Numbered from the stretch's first letter, positions 7,608 through 16,991 are shown. The stretch is DNA of 64,000 nucleotides from Brooklawnia sp032229645 (GCA_963722295.1 CAVRLB010000003.1:186001-250000); one strand, 5' to 3'. Numbers and translations: made by a program. The notes: generated by a model from the letters alone, not told the origin.

Positions 7608-8390
7608 ATGGTTGCAGTAGCAGAATTGGCCGGAGTCAGCGTGCGGCGCGGAACCGCCCTTCTGTTACAAGATGTGAATCTCAGAGTCGAAGAAGGCCAG
7701 CGTTGGGTCGTCATCGGGCCGAACGGTGCGGGCAAGACCACGATGCTGGCGCTGCTGAGCACCCAGATGCATCCGACCAACGGTGTCGTCGAAATCCTCG
7801 GCGAGTACCTGGGCGCCGTCGATGTCTTCGAATTGCGTCCGCGCATCGGAGTGGCGTCCTCGTCGATCGCTCACCGCATCCCCAACCGCGAGAGAGTCTC
7901 CGATGTGGTTGTGTCGGCGTCCTACGGCGTGATGGGACGCTGGCGCGAGGCCTACGAGGACATGGACTACGCACGGGCTCTCGAGCTCATGCAGCTGATG
8001 CACGTGGATGACCTGACCGGGCGCACCTATGGCACCTTGTCGGAGGGCGAACGCAAGCGGGTGGAGATCGCGCGGGCGCTGATGACCGATCCCGAACTGC
8101 TGCTGCTCGATGAGCCGGGCGCCGGACTCGATCTGCGTGGGCGGGAGATTCTGGTGCAGATTCTCTCCCGGCTCTGCCTCGATCCGGACGCCCCGACGAC
8201 CGTATTGGTCACCCACCACGTCGAGGAGATTCCCGAAGGAATCACTCATGCGCTGCTGATGGCACACGGTTCGGTGGTGGCTGCAGGCCCGATCGACGAG
8301 GTGCTGACCGACGAGAAGCTCACCCAGACCTTCGAGATGGCCTTGCGCGTCGCCAAAGTCGATGGACGCTGGACTGCTCGCGCGGCCTAA
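7608..8390 (+). CDS. Stand-alone ABC ATP-binding protein
   Basis: A 260-residue single nucleotide-binding domain. It has Walker A GPNGAGKTT (near residue 36), a signature variant LSEGERKR in place of LSGGQ, Walker B ELLLLDEP and an H-loop VTHH. No permease gene is adjacent, so either its membrane partner is elsewhere or it is a soluble ATPase. Similar proteins are often annotated as molybdenum-type or YlmA-like ATPases, but the substrate is not readable from sequence. Its 3' end overlaps the convergent transporter gene by 4 bases. Confidence 0.8.
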   Translation: MVAVAELAGVSVRRGTALLLQDVNLRVEEGQRWVVIGPNGAGKTTMLALLSTQMHPTNGVVEILGEYLGAVDVFELRPRIGVASSSIAHRIPNRERVSDVVVSASYGVMGRWREAYEDMDYARALELMQLMHVDDLTGRTYGTLSEGERKRVEIARALMTDPELLLLDEPGAGLDLRGREILVQILSRLCLDPDAPTTVLVTHHVEEIPEGITHALLMAHGSVVAAGPIDEVLTDEKLTQTFEMALRVAKVDGRWTARAA

Positions 8391-9403
8391 CCGGTCTTCT
8401 CCTCGAACCACTCGTCGGGCTCGCGGTGATACTTGCCTGCCAGCCAGCTGCAGACCATCAGCTGCGCCTGATGGAAGATCATCAACGGCAGCACGATCAT
8501 GCCGACCTGCGCCGCGGGGAACATCACCGCAGCCATCGGCACGCCGGTGGCCAGCGATTTCTTGGTGCCGCAGAACTGGATGGCGATCTGATCCCGGCGG
8601 TCGAATCCCAGCCGGCCGGCCACAGTCCAGGTGAGCCAGAGCATCAACGGCAAGATGAGGGCGATCGCCAGGCAGATCACCACGATGTCGCCGATCCCGG
8701 TCCGCTGCCATAGACCCTCGCGCACGCCTTGACCGAACGCCCGGTAGACGACCAGGACGATCGATAGCTGGTCGAAGAGCCTGAGGCGGGGATGGGCCAG
8801 CACGAACTCGGCGGTCCAGCGCCGCGAGAGCTGACCGAGCACGAACGGCAGCAGAATCTGCACAGCGATATCGAGGATGGAGCTCGGATCGAGATGCATG
8901 CCGGTGGTGCTCATCAGCGCGATTGCCAGCAGGGGCGTGATGAAGACCCCGAGCAGATTCGACATCGAGGCGCTGATGATCGCCGCGGGCACGTTCCCCT
9001 TGGCTATCGAGGTGAAGTTGATCGAACTCTGCACCGTGGAGGGCAGCAGGCAGATGTACAGCAGGCCGCGGTAGATCTCCTCGCTGATCAGGCCGGGCAC
9101 CGCCACCCTCAAGGCCAGCCCGACGATCGGGAAGGCAATGAAAGTGAAGCTCAAGATTACGGTGTGCAACCGCCAATGCTTCAGCCCGGCCAGGGTCTCG
9201 CTGGGCTTCAACCGCACGCCGTAGAGGAAGAAGAGAACGGCGATGGTGATCTTGGACGCCCAGTCGACCACCTCGACGCCGGTGCCACGGGCGGGCAGTA
9301 CGGTGGCGAATACAGCGGCCCCGATGATGGCGAGCATGAAGCGATCGATACGCCGCCACCAAGGCCTGCGTGTCTGGGTGGTCGGACTCATGGGCTTCAC
9401 CAT
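8387..9403 (-). CDS. Bile acid:sodium symporter-like transporter (BASS, SBF-like)
   Basis: A 338-residue polytopic membrane protein with eight to ten hydrophobic helices. Sequence blocks such as LPSTVQSSINFTSIAKGN and FCGTKKSLATGVPMA match the SBF-like branch of the BASS superfamily, which imports organic anions with sodium. Substrates of bacterial members are mostly unknown. Two candidate starts exist: ATG at 9403 and ATG at 9391 four codons later; neither has a strong ribosome site. It is a single gene diverging from the TrmH-family gene. Confidence 0.8.
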   Translation of the reverse strand: MVKPMSPTTQTRRPWWRRIDRFMLAIIGAAVFATVLPARGTGVEVVDWASKITIAVLFFLYGVRLKPSETLAGLKHWRLHTVILSFTFIAFPIVGLALRVAVPGLISEEIYRGLLYICLLPSTVQSSINFTSIAKGNVPAAIISASMSNLLGVFITPLLAIALMSTTGMHLDPSSILDIAVQILLPFVLGQLSRRWTAEFVLAHPRLRLFDQLSIVLVVYRAFGQGVREGLWQRTGIGDIVVICLAIALILPLMLWLTWTVAGRLGFDRRDQIAIQFCGTKKSLATGVPMAAVMFPAAQVGMIVLPLMIFHQAQLMVCSWLAGKYHREPDEWFEEKTG

Positions 9404-9446
9404 ACGACGCCGCGACCGCCGGCGATCAACACGGTCATCCGGCGAC

Positions 9447-9452
9447 TACGAT
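9447..9452 (+). promoter_or_regulatory. -10 box (TACGAT), probable leaderless start
   Basis: TACGAT ends 8 bases before the GTG at 9461; the intervening bases contain no Shine-Dalgarno match. Confidence 0.35.
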
Positions 9453-9460
9453 CAGATCCC

Positions 9461-10300
9461 GTGGCGAATCTCATCCCGATCACAGATCCCGCCGATGCGC
9501 GCTTGGACGACTACGTCCGGCTGCGCGAGACCAGTCTGCGCCGCAAACTGGAGACCGAGGGCGGACTGTTCATCGCGGAAGGCGCCAAGATCATCCGCCG
9601 GGCCATCGAGGCGGGGTTCAAGCCGCGATCCTTTCTGCTGGCCGAACGCTGGCTGCCAGGCCTCGCCGATCTGCTGGACGACTGTGAGGCGCCCGTCTAC
9701 GTGGTGAGCGAAGAGTTGGCCGAGCACGTGACCGGATTCCACGTGCACCGCGGCGCGTTGGCGTCCATGCACCGTCGGGCCGGGGCACAGCTGAGCGAGC
9801 TGCTCACCGCCGACCGCCTGGTGGTCTGCGAGGACATCGTCGATCACACCAATGTCGGCGCGATCATCCGCAGTGCGGCGGGACTGGGCTGGGATGGCGT
9901 CGTGTTGGCGCCACGGGCGGCCGATCCGCTCTACCGGCGGGCAATCAAGACGTCGATGGGTACAGTTTTCGAGATTCCATGGGCTCGGATGACCAACTGG
10001 GCGTCCGGCCTGCTGGAGTTGCGCCGGACGGGTTTCGAGTTGGTGGCGATGGCGCTGCGCGACGATGCGGTCAGCCTCGGCGACTATGCGGCCGAACTGG
10101 CGGCCCGACCACGGAAGGTGGCGCTGCTGCTGGGCACCGAGGGTGACGGGCTGAGCTCGCACTGGCTCGCGCAGACCGACATCGTGGTGCGCATCGAGAT
10201 GCACCACGGCGTCGACTCGCTCAATGTGGCGGCAGCGGCAGCAGTCGCCTGCTATGCCCTGGGCGGCTCCCGGCCTGCTGCGCGCCAGTCGTTCAGATGA
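9461..10300 (+). CDS. TrmH/SpoU-family RNA 2'-O-methyltransferase
   Basis: A 279-residue SPOUT enzyme using SAM to methylate ribose in RNA. The N-terminal substrate-binding region ends near residue 105. The three SPOUT motifs follow: DHTNVGAIIRSAAGLG (motif 1), LLGTEGDGLS (motif 2) and SLNVAAAAAVACY (motif 3), forming the knotted SAM site. The target RNA (tRNA or 23S rRNA) cannot be decided. The frame extends upstream, but conserved sequence and the nearby TACGAT box support the GTG at 9461. The last 8 bases overlap the convergent malic enzyme gene. Confidence 0.85.
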   Translation: MANLIPITDPADARLDDYVRLRETSLRRKLETEGGLFIAEGAKIIRRAIEAGFKPRSFLLAERWLPGLADLLDDCEAPVYVVSEELAEHVTGFHVHRGALASMHRRAGAQLSELLTADRLVVCEDIVDHTNVGAIIRSAAGLGWDGVVLAPRAADPLYRRAIKTSMGTVFEIPWARMTNWASGLLELRRTGFELVAMALRDDAVSLGDYAAELAARPRKVALLLGTEGDGLSSHWLAQTDIVVRIEMHHGVDSLNVAAAAAVACYALGGSRPAARQSFR

Positions 10301-11999
10301 CCTCGATCTCGGGATAGATCGGCTGCCACATCGCGTCGTAGACCTGTTGAATGGGGCTGTCCAGCTGGCGCTGGGCGAGTCCCTCGCGCTGGGCCTGCTT
10401 CACCACCGCGACGGCGACGCGTGCGGAGATGCTGCGCAGCTGCGTCATCGCGGGCAACAGCGAGGCACCATTGCTGTTGCTGCTCACGGCGGACGCCACG
10501 GCCTGCGCGGCGGCAGCGATCATCGTGTCGGTCACGCGGCTGGTCCGGCAGGTGATCACGCCCAACCCGATGCCGGGGAAGATCAAGGCGTTGTTGGCCT
10601 GGGCGATCTCGTAGGTCGTGCCGTCGAAGTCGACCGGCTCGAAGGGGGACCCGGTGGCGATCAGCGCGCGACCGTTCGTCCACTCCAAGAGGTCTGTGGG
10701 CAACGCCTCGGCCTTCATGGTCGGGTTCGACAGCGGCATGATGATCGGACGATCGGTGTGCGCGGCCATCTCGCGCACGATCTCTTCGGTGAAGGTACCC
10801 GGTTGGGCCGAGGTACCGATCAGGATGGTCGGCTGAACGTTGCGCACCACGTCGGCCAATTCGTAGCGTCCGGGAGTGTCCAGCTCCCAGTGGCTGACCT
10901 CGGCCGCCGACCGGGCGAACGGGGCCTGGAAATCGCGTAGTTTGCCGCCCTCGATCAAAAGACCCCGACTCGACAATCCCCAGAACTGCCCAATGGCCTG
11001 CTCGCGGTCGATGCCTTCCGAAACCATGATGTCGAGCAGCAGACTGACGATGCCCACACCTGCGGTCCCGGCACCATGCACGACGATGCGCTGATCGACG
11101 AGCTTGGTGTGTGACATGCGGATCGCTGCCAGCACGGCTGCCACCACCACGCCGGCGGTGCCTTGAATGTCGTCGTTGAAGGTGCAGATCTCGTCGCGGT
11201 ATCGATTGAGAATGCGATGGGCGTTTCCGGCCGCGAAATCCTCCCAGTGCAGCAGCGCCTGCGGGAAGCGCTCGGTCACTCCGCTGACGAATCGCTCGAC
11301 GAAGGCGTCATAGCGTTCGCCGCGCACCCTGGCGTGCCGCACGCCCAGGTAGGCAGGATCGTTCAGCAGGTCAAGATTGTCGGTGCCGGTGTCGAGGACG
11401 ACAGGCAGCACCCTGTTCGGGTGAATGCCTGCGGCCGCAACATAGACCGACAGCTTGCCGATCGTGATCGCGACGCCGCCGACACCTTGATCGCCAATCC
11501 CCAAGATGCCCTCGGAGTCGGTGACCACGATCAGGTCGACGTCGTCGGGGCCCTTCCCCGACGCCTGCAGCGCCTCCTGGATGCCGTCGGGGTTGTCGAT
11601 GTCGAGGTAGACACCACGAGGCTTATGGAACCAGTGGCTGTACTCCTGAATGGCCACGCCGATGGTCGGGGTGTAGATAATCGGCAGCATCTCCTGGATG
11701 TTCTCGGTCAGCACCCGGTAGAACAGCGTCTCGTTTCGGTCCTGCATGGCGGTCAGGTAGTTGTATTTGGCCAGATCTGATGGCTCGTGGGCGTACTGCT
11801 TGTAGATGCGGCGCACCTGGGCGTCCAGGCTGATGACGGCGTTCGGCAGTAGCCCGGTGATACCGAGGGCCTGGCGCTGCTCGGTGGTGAAGGCCGTGCC
11901 CAGATTGATCATCGGGTTGTTGAGCACGTCGCGGCCGCGGCAGGCGATGCGGGCAATGTCACGTCCATCGCGGTGGACGATTTCGTAATCCTTCGGCAC
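10293..11999 (-). CDS. NAD-dependent malic enzyme
   Basis: Oxidative decarboxylation of malate to pyruvate and CO2. The 568-residue length matches the large SfcA/MaeA class. Visible landmarks are the substrate-site segment YTPTIGVAIQEYSHW near residue 110, the metal-binding FNDDIQGTAG near 275, and the NAD-binding loop VHGAGTAGVGI near 310. Cofactor preference (NAD over NADP) is inferred from family length. It is monocistronic. Between it and the upstream deformylase gene lies a hairpin that could end deformylase transcripts. Confidence 0.93.
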   Translation of the reverse strand: MPKDYEIVHRDGRDIARIACRGRDVLNNPMINLGTAFTTEQRQALGITGLLPNAVISLDAQVRRIYKQYAHEPSDLAKYNYLTAMQDRNETLFYRVLTENIQEMLPIIYTPTIGVAIQEYSHWFHKPRGVYLDIDNPDGIQEALQASGKGPDDVDLIVVTDSEGILGIGDQGVGGVAITIGKLSVYVAAAGIHPNRVLPVVLDTGTDNLDLLNDPAYLGVRHARVRGERYDAFVERFVSGVTERFPQALLHWEDFAAGNAHRILNRYRDEICTFNDDIQGTAGVVVAAVLAAIRMSHTKLVDQRIVVHGAGTAGVGIVSLLLDIMVSEGIDREQAIGQFWGLSSRGLLIEGGKLRDFQAPFARSAAEVSHWELDTPGRYELADVVRNVQPTILIGTSAQPGTFTEEIVREMAAHTDRPIIMPLSNPTMKAEALPTDLLEWTNGRALIATGSPFEPVDFDGTTYEIAQANNALIFPGIGLGVITCRTSRVTDTMIAAAAQAVASAVSSNSNGASLLPAMTQLRSISARVAVAVVKQAQREGLAQRQLDSPIQQVYDAMWQPIYPEIEVI

Positions 12000-12063
12000 T
12001 CCAGCAGCTTACTGTGCGCGGCGGTGGCCGTCAGCAGGGTACGACGATGCGTAGCCGTGCGGT

Positions 12064-12110
12064 AATCCCGAATGCCTCGGAAGGCCCGTGCCGCAGCGTC
12101 GGCCGGGATT
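12064..12110 (-). terminator. Hairpin downstream of def, possible terminator
   Basis: AATCCCG (12064-12070) pairs with CGGGATT (12104-12110), enclosing a smaller GCCT/AGGC hairpin. No T-run follows, so factor-assisted termination or mRNA 3'-end protection would be needed. Confidence 0.4.
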
Positions 12111-12111
12111 G

Positions 12112-12705
12112 TCAGAGGTCGGCGGGAGCCAACTTACGGCTGATGGGCCAATCCTGCGGGTAGAGCGCTGTCATCGTGTCATGCTGCTCGTTGAGCAACC
12201 GGCGCGAACGCTTCGAGAGTCGATCACCGAAGACCGTGCCGGCAAGGTGATCGGTCTCGTGCTGCAGGCAGCGCGCCAGCAATCCGGTGCCCTCGATGCG
12301 CACCGGCGTGCCGTTCTCGTCCTGGCCCTCGCAGATCGCGAAATCGGGCCGGGCCAGCGGCTGATAAGCGCCCGGCCAGCTCAGGCAGCCTTCCTCGGTG
12401 GAATCCAGGCGGCGGTTCTTCCCCTCGGGAAGCGTGACCACCGGGTTGCACACGATGCCGAAACGCAGCCGATCGTCCTTGTCGGGGCAGTGGAAGACGA
12501 ACAGCGCGAGATCGACATCGACTTGCGGAGCAGCCAGGCCCACTCCGTCGGCGACAGCCATGGTGGCGAACATGTCGGCCACCAGCTGATGTAGTTCTCC
12601 GCCGAATTCGGTCACCGGCCTGGTCGGGTTGCGCATCACCGGTTCGGTCCATCGAGTGATGCGTAGAACCGTGCCCTTGGCGGCCCATTCCCGGGGAGTC
12701 GGCAT
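12112..12705 (-). CDS. def: Peptide deformylase
   Basis: Removes the N-formyl group from nascent proteins; an Fe/Zn metalloenzyme. The 197-residue protein contains all three family motifs: GVGLAAPQ (54-61), EGCLS (105-109, metal ligand C107) and HETDH (149-153, metal ligands H149 and H153, catalytic E150). An AAGGA ribosome site is 8 bases before the ATG. No methionyl-tRNA formyltransferase gene (fmt) is adjacent, so this may be one of two or more deformylases in the genome. Confidence 0.93.
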   Translation of the reverse strand: MPTPREWAAKGTVLRITRWTEPVMRNPTRPVTEFGGELHQLVADMFATMAVADGVGLAAPQVDVDLALFVFHCPDKDDRLRFGIVCNPVVTLPEGKNRRLDSTEEGCLSWPGAYQPLARPDFAICEGQDENGTPVRIEGTGLLARCLQHETDHLAGTVFGDRLSKRSRRLLNEQHDTMTALYPQDWPISRKLAPADL

Positions 12706-12849
12706 TCTGCCCGTCCTTTGCTACTGATTTTCGCTGGGCCTTCGCCCGTTCAACCAGTCAAACTTATACGAACCACGGCAGTGATTCCCACGTGGTCGGG
12801 CCAGTGTGCACGATGCTGGATACCGATCGTTGATTGAAGGAGGCGCTGA

Positions 12850-13794
12850 ATGAGTCTGGCGGGCCACCAGGACACGCCCGGGATTCCGGCAGCACTCCGG
12901 CACGCCTTCGATGCGTTCGCCGACTATCAGCGGCTGCAGGTCAATCGATCCGAGAACACGGTGCGGGCATATGGCGGTGACCTTGAACAGTTGGGGAGCT
13001 GGCTCGGCGACGCCGGCATCACGAGCCTCGATCAGGTGCAGTTGCCCGATATGCGTGCTTGGCTGGCCGCCCAGCAGGCCGCGGGGATGGCGGCCGCCAG
13101 CCTGCAGCGGCGCAGTGGTGCGGTGCGTGTCTTCTTCCGCTGGGCCGAGCGCCAGGGGCTGGTGGACGAGGACCCCGCGGCCGCCCTGAAGTCGCCGAAG
13201 GTGCCCAAGCGACTGCCCGAGACCCTCACTCAGGCCGATGCAGCCGAGTTGATGGACGCGGTGATGGCGGCCGCCGCCGAGGATTCGTCGCCGTCGGGGG
13301 TGCGCAACCTGGCGATTCTCGAGGTGCTCTACGGCTCGGGTATCCGGGTCTCGGAACTGTGCGGCCTGGATCTGCCCGATATCGATCGGGACCGCAATGC
13401 CATCCGGGTGCTGGGTAAGGGCAACAAGCAGCGCACCGTGCCGCTGAGCGATCCCTCGCGGCGGTCGGTGGACGCCTGGGTACTGCGGAGGTCCGAGTGG
13501 CTGACGGCGTCGTCAGGCCAGGCGGTCTTTCTCGGCCGTCAAGGCGGTCGCTTGGATCCGCGGGTGGCACGGCGGGTCGTTCACGATGCGATGCACGCCA
13601 TCCCACAGGCGCCGGATATCGGCCCGCATGGCTTGCGCCACGCGATGGCCACTCATCTGCTCGAAGGCGGGGCCGATCTGCGCAGCGTCCAGGAGATGCT
13701 CGGGCACGCCTCATTGGCGACCACCCAGATCTATACCCATGTCAGCGATGAGCGGCTCAAGCAGGCGTTCCGGCAGGCCCATCCGCGGGCCTGA
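12850..13794 (+). CDS. xerC: Tyrosine recombinase XerC
   Basis: Site-specific recombinase resolving chromosome dimers at dif with XerD. The 314-residue protein has an N-terminal SAM-like core-binding domain (about 15-105) and a catalytic domain with the full set R166, K190, H260, R263, H286 and Y295. A strong GGAGG ribosome site precedes the ATG. It is treated as housekeeping because it sits next to the M23 peptidase and rpsB, its usual actinobacterial place, and no phage genes are near. XerC versus XerD is inferred from that context. A CAGGCCC/GGGCCTG hairpin overlaps the stop codon (13774-13793). Confidence 0.88.
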   Translation: MSLAGHQDTPGIPAALRHAFDAFADYQRLQVNRSENTVRAYGGDLEQLGSWLGDAGITSLDQVQLPDMRAWLAAQQAAGMAAASLQRRSGAVRVFFRWAERQGLVDEDPAAALKSPKVPKRLPETLTQADAAELMDAVMAAAAEDSSPSGVRNLAILEVLYGSGIRVSELCGLDLPDIDRDRNAIRVLGKGNKQRTVPLSDPSRRSVDAWVLRRSEWLTASSGQAVFLGRQGGRLDPRVARRVVHDAMHAIPQAPDIGPHGLRHAMATHLLEGGADLRSVQEMLGHASLATTQIYTHVSDERLKQAFRQAHPRA

Positions 13795-13855
13795 GTTGCG
13801 GCTGGACCGGTTTGCGCCCTTGGGGGTGAGCGGTCGGTACCCGAGTGCCCGGGAA

Positions 13856-14830
13856 TCAGCCACCGATCGTCCTCGGATCGACCAAGGTTGCGTCGCGCAC
13901 TCCTGAATAGTGCAAATGGCAGCCGGTCGAGAATCCCGTGGTGCCGACCTGAGCGATGACCGTTCCCGCCGCGACCTGCTGACCCGGCGACACATCGAAG
14001 CCCGACAGGTGCGAATACGACGTCTGCACGTGTACCCCGCCGATCACACCATGATCGATCTCCACACGATTGCCATAGCCGCCGGCGACTCCGGCCGAGG
14101 TCACCGTGCCTGGCCAGAGCACCTGTACCGCAGCGCCGCAGGGCGCCCCGATATCGATCCCGTCATGGAACTCGCTGGCGCCGCTGATCGGGTTGATCCG
14201 GGATCCGAAGCCGGAGGTCAGCGGCCCGGCCACCGGAAGGTCCCCGGTCAGCGGCAGTACATCGGCGGCCTCGACGACACCGGGCGAAGGCTGCTGGCGT
14301 GGCACGGCCGAAAGGGGGAGCAGCCGCACTTCGCTATCGTCCCAGCCGCCCAGCCAGAGCATGGGATCGAGGTAGCTATCGCCGTTGCGCAGGCCCCAGT
14401 GCAGGCAGGCCTGTTCCGGGCAGTGCCCCGCGGTGAGCACGCCGATGGTCTGACCGGCAGCCACCTGTTGGCCGGTCGTCACGACGGCCTCCACCGGTTG
14501 ATAGGTCGTGCGCAACCCGTCGGGATGCTGCACGGTGATCATCGGTACGCCGTCGATGACGCCGATCCAACTGATCGTCCCGGTGCCAGCGGCCTTGACC
14601 GGGTCGCCTGCCGTGCCACCCAGATCGACGCCGCGATGCCCAGGCAGCCAGTTCTGCTCGCCAACTTGGAAGCCGCGCAGTACGTCACCGGGCAGCGGGG
14701 CCAGCCGTCCGGACGAATCGGCCGAGGCGACGCCCAGCCAGGGGCCTAACAAGACACAGCCGAGGACAAGCAATGCAGTGCCCAGCCGGAGCCCTCGTCC
14801 AGGCCATCGGCCGCACATTCGTAGAAACAT
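13856..14830 (-). CDS. Secreted peptidase with two M23 domains
   Basis: A 324-residue exported protein with a signal peptide (residues 1-37: basic start, hydrophobic 17-35, cleavage near ASA-DSS). The first M23 (LytM-like) domain, about 48-160, keeps HRGVD (H65, D69) but has HWG (144-146) where the second metal-binding histidine pair is expected, so it is probably inactive. The second domain, about 200-322, has FHDGID (H222, D226) and HLH (305-307) and looks catalytically complete. It likely cleaves peptidoglycan cross-links or activates other hydrolases. It converges on xerC and diverges from rpsB. The start is the ATG at 14830; the ATG at 14818 is an alternative. Confidence 0.85.
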   Translation of the reverse strand: MFLRMCGRWPGRGLRLGTALLVLGCVLLGPWLGVASADSSGRLAPLPGDVLRGFQVGEQNWLPGHRGVDLGGTAGDPVKAAGTGTISWIGVIDGVPMITVQHPDGLRTTYQPVEAVVTTGQQVAAGQTIGVLTAGHCPEQACLHWGLRNGDSYLDPMLWLGGWDDSEVRLLPLSAVPRQQPSPGVVEAADVLPLTGDLPVAGPLTSGFGSRINPISGASEFHDGIDIGAPCGAAVQVLWPGTVTSAGVAGGYGNRVEIDHGVIGGVHVQTSYSHLSGFDVSPGQQVAAGTVIAQVGTTGFSTGCHLHYSGVRDATLVDPRTIGG

Positions 14831-14969
14831 GCTGGAATGATTGGTCAGTGCCACCCCGAATCGGTCAAATTCGCGTCTGGCTGTGGATGATCTCGGCGAG
14901 TTGAGATGAGGCCGGCGAGCGAGCCGAATCGGTGCTGTTCTCAGGCAGGGACCGCGGGCATCGCTCAAA

Positions 14970-15000
14970 TTGACGACCGCGAGGGGTGACAACGTAGAAT
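14970..15000 (+). promoter_or_regulatory. Probable promoter of rpsB-tsf
   Basis: TTGACG (14970-14975) and TAGAAT (14995-15000) are separated by 19 bases. Transcription from here gives an untranslated leader of about 235 bases before rpsB. The rest of the 410-base gap to the M23 gene shows no coding potential. Confidence 0.5.
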
Positions 15001-15188
15001 GGCCCCGCAGCCCGCATCAGCGAGTTGACAACGCATGCGCGGAACCGGGTGGTCCCCGGATCTGAGCCCGAGGTCCCAGACCAGTACAGCTGGCGAGGGC
15101 GGGTGAGGAAAGCGCATCAGGCGGTGGCGGGAACCTCTTGCTGCCGGAGAACCAAGTGGGTCTGCACATCGTGGGCTCACGCACAACA

Positions 15189-15223
15189 GGACGCCGATCG
15201 CGATCTCCGCATCGCATGCGTCC
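15189..15223 (+). promoter_or_regulatory. Hairpin in the rpsB leader
   Basis: GGACGC (15189-15194) pairs with GCGTCC (15218-15223). Inside, GCGAT pairs with ATCGC around a six-base loop, with an asymmetric internal bulge. It ends 5 bases before the AAAGGA ribosome site, a position suited to control of S2 synthesis. No known leader family is claimed. Confidence 0.45.
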
Positions 15224-15240
15224 GGATGAAAGGACCGACT

Positions 15241-16125
15241 ATGGCCGTCGTTACCACGCGCCAGCTGCTCGAGAGCGGTGTGCATTTCGGGCACCAGACT
15301 CGCCGCTGGAACCCGAAGATGAAGCGTTTCATCTTCAATGAGCGCAACGGCATCTACATCATCGACCTGCGCCAGTCGCTGACCTATATCGACAAGGCCT
15401 TCAACTACATTTCGGGGATCGTCGCCCGTGGGGGCCAGGTGCTGTTCGTCGGCACCAAGAAGCAGGCCCAGGAGACCATCGCCGAGCAGGCCACCCGCGT
15501 CGGTATGCCGTACGTCAACCAGCGCTGGCTGGGCGGCATGCTCACCAACTTCCAGACCATCAACAAGCGGATCACCCGCCTGAAGGAACTGGAATCGATG
15601 GACCTCAAGAACGTCGTTCCCGGCGGGCGCCCCAAGAAGGAACTGCTGGGTCTGCGCCGCGAGATGGGCAAGCTCGACAAGTCCCTCGGCGGTATCCGCG
15701 ACATGGGGCGCGTGCCGCAGGCAGTCTGGATCGTCGATACCAAGAAGGAGCACTTGGCCATCGATGAGGCACGCAAGCTGCACATCCCTGTCGTCGCCAT
15801 CCTCGACACCAACTGTGATCCGGACGAGGTCGACTACCCGATCCCGGGTAACGATGACGCCATCCGTTCTGTCTCGCTGCTGACTCGCATCGTCGCCGAC
15901 GCTGTCGCCGACGGTCTGATGAAGCGGTCGAATGCCGACACGGAGCAGACCGTCGAGACCGAGCCGATGCCCGATTGGGAGCGTGAGCTGCTCGCCGGCG
16001 GAGAGGCCGAGGCCAAGGAGCCCGAGGCTGCACCGGCTGAGGAGCCCGAGGCTGCCGTTACGGCCGAGGAGACCGAGGCGCCGGCCGAAGCCACCGCCGA
16101 GGCTTCTGCCGAGTCCGCCAACTGA
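15241..16125 (+). CDS. rpsB: 30S ribosomal protein S2
   Basis: A 294-residue S2 protein of the small ribosomal subunit. The conserved core starts at VTTRQLLESGVHFGHQTRRW and runs to about residue 235. An acidic Ala/Glu-rich tail of about 55 residues follows, common in actinobacterial S2. The AAAGGA ribosome site lies 6 bases before the ATG at 15241; the frame is open further upstream but conservation starts here. tsf follows after 33 bases, forming the usual rpsB-tsf operon. Confidence 0.97.
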   Translation: MAVVTTRQLLESGVHFGHQTRRWNPKMKRFIFNERNGIYIIDLRQSLTYIDKAFNYISGIVARGGQVLFVGTKKQAQETIAEQATRVGMPYVNQRWLGGMLTNFQTINKRITRLKELESMDLKNVVPGGRPKKELLGLRREMGKLDKSLGGIRDMGRVPQAVWIVDTKKEHLAIDEARKLHIPVVAILDTNCDPDEVDYPIPGNDDAIRSVSLLTRIVADAVADGLMKRSNADTEQTVETEPMPDWERELLAGGEAEAKEPEAAPAEEPEAAVTAEETEAPAEATAEASAESAN

Positions 16126-16158
16126 CAGTCATTCCAGAAGAAAAAGAGGATCACATTC

Positions 16159-16968
16159 ATGGCTATTACTGCCGCTGACGTGAAGAAGCTTCGTGACCTT
16201 ACCGGCGCGGGCATGATGGACGCGAAGAAGGCCCTCACCGAAGCCGACGGCGACTTCGAGCGGGCGACCGAGTTGCTGCGCGTATCGGGCGCCGCCAAGG
16301 TCGCCAAGCGTAGTGATCGCTCGGCCAACAACGGCCTGGTCGCTGCCGCCGGCTCGTCGCTGATCCAGTTCGGGTCAGAGACCGACTTCGTCGCCAAGAA
16401 CCAGGAGTTCGTCTCGCTGGCCGACGCGATCGTGGCAGCCATCGAGGCCGGCGAGGCCGCCGATGTGGAGTCCGCGCGGGCTCTTCCGCTGGCCGATGGC
16501 ACGGTCGACGAGGCGATCAGCGCCCTTGAGGCGAAGATCGGCGAGAAGCTGGAGTTGGCGAACGTCGCTCGTTTCGACGGTTCGGTGCACACCTACCTGC
16601 ACCGCCGCAGCCAGGACCTTCCCCCGCAGGTCGGCGTCCTGGTCGAGTACCAGGGCGACGACGAGGAGTTCGTGCACGCTGTCGCGTTGCAGATTGCCTC
16701 GATGCGCCCTGACTTTGTCTCTCGTGAAGATGTTCCGGCCGAGATCGTGGAGCGCGAGAAGCGCATCGCGACCGAGACCGCCATCGAGGAGGGCAAGCCC
16801 GAGAAGATCATCCCGAAGATCGTCGAGGGTCGCGTTGCTGCTTTCTTCAAGGAGGCTTGCCTCTTGGAGCAGCAGTCGATCACCGACGACAAGAAGACCG
16901 TCGGCAAGCAGGCCAAGGATGCCGGTGTGACCATCACACGCTTCGTACGTTTCGTGGTGGGCGCCTGA
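16159..16968 (+). CDS. tsf: Elongation factor Ts
   Basis: Nucleotide exchange factor that regenerates EF-Tu-GTP. The 269-residue protein has the N-terminal UBA-like domain with the family motif LRDLTGAGMMDAKKAL (residues 11-26) and the second signature ETDFVAKN (residues 74-81). It is co-transcribed with rpsB and terminated by the hairpin at 16992. Confidence 0.97.
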   Translation: MAITAADVKKLRDLTGAGMMDAKKALTEADGDFERATELLRVSGAAKVAKRSDRSANNGLVAAAGSSLIQFGSETDFVAKNQEFVSLADAIVAAIEAGEAADVESARALPLADGTVDEAISALEAKIGEKLELANVARFDGSVHTYLHRRSQDLPPQVGVLVEYQGDDEEFVHAVALQIASMRPDFVSREDVPAEIVEREKRIATETAIEEGKPEKIIPKIVEGRVAAFFKEACLLEQQSITDDKKTVGKQAKDAGVTITRFVRFVVGA

Positions 16969-16991
16969 CGTCGGGCTAGAAGAACTCCCTG

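Noticed and set aside
12850..13794. Integrase of a mobile element
   Set aside because: The recombinase has no adjacent attachment repeats or phage genes and occupies the normal xerC locus.
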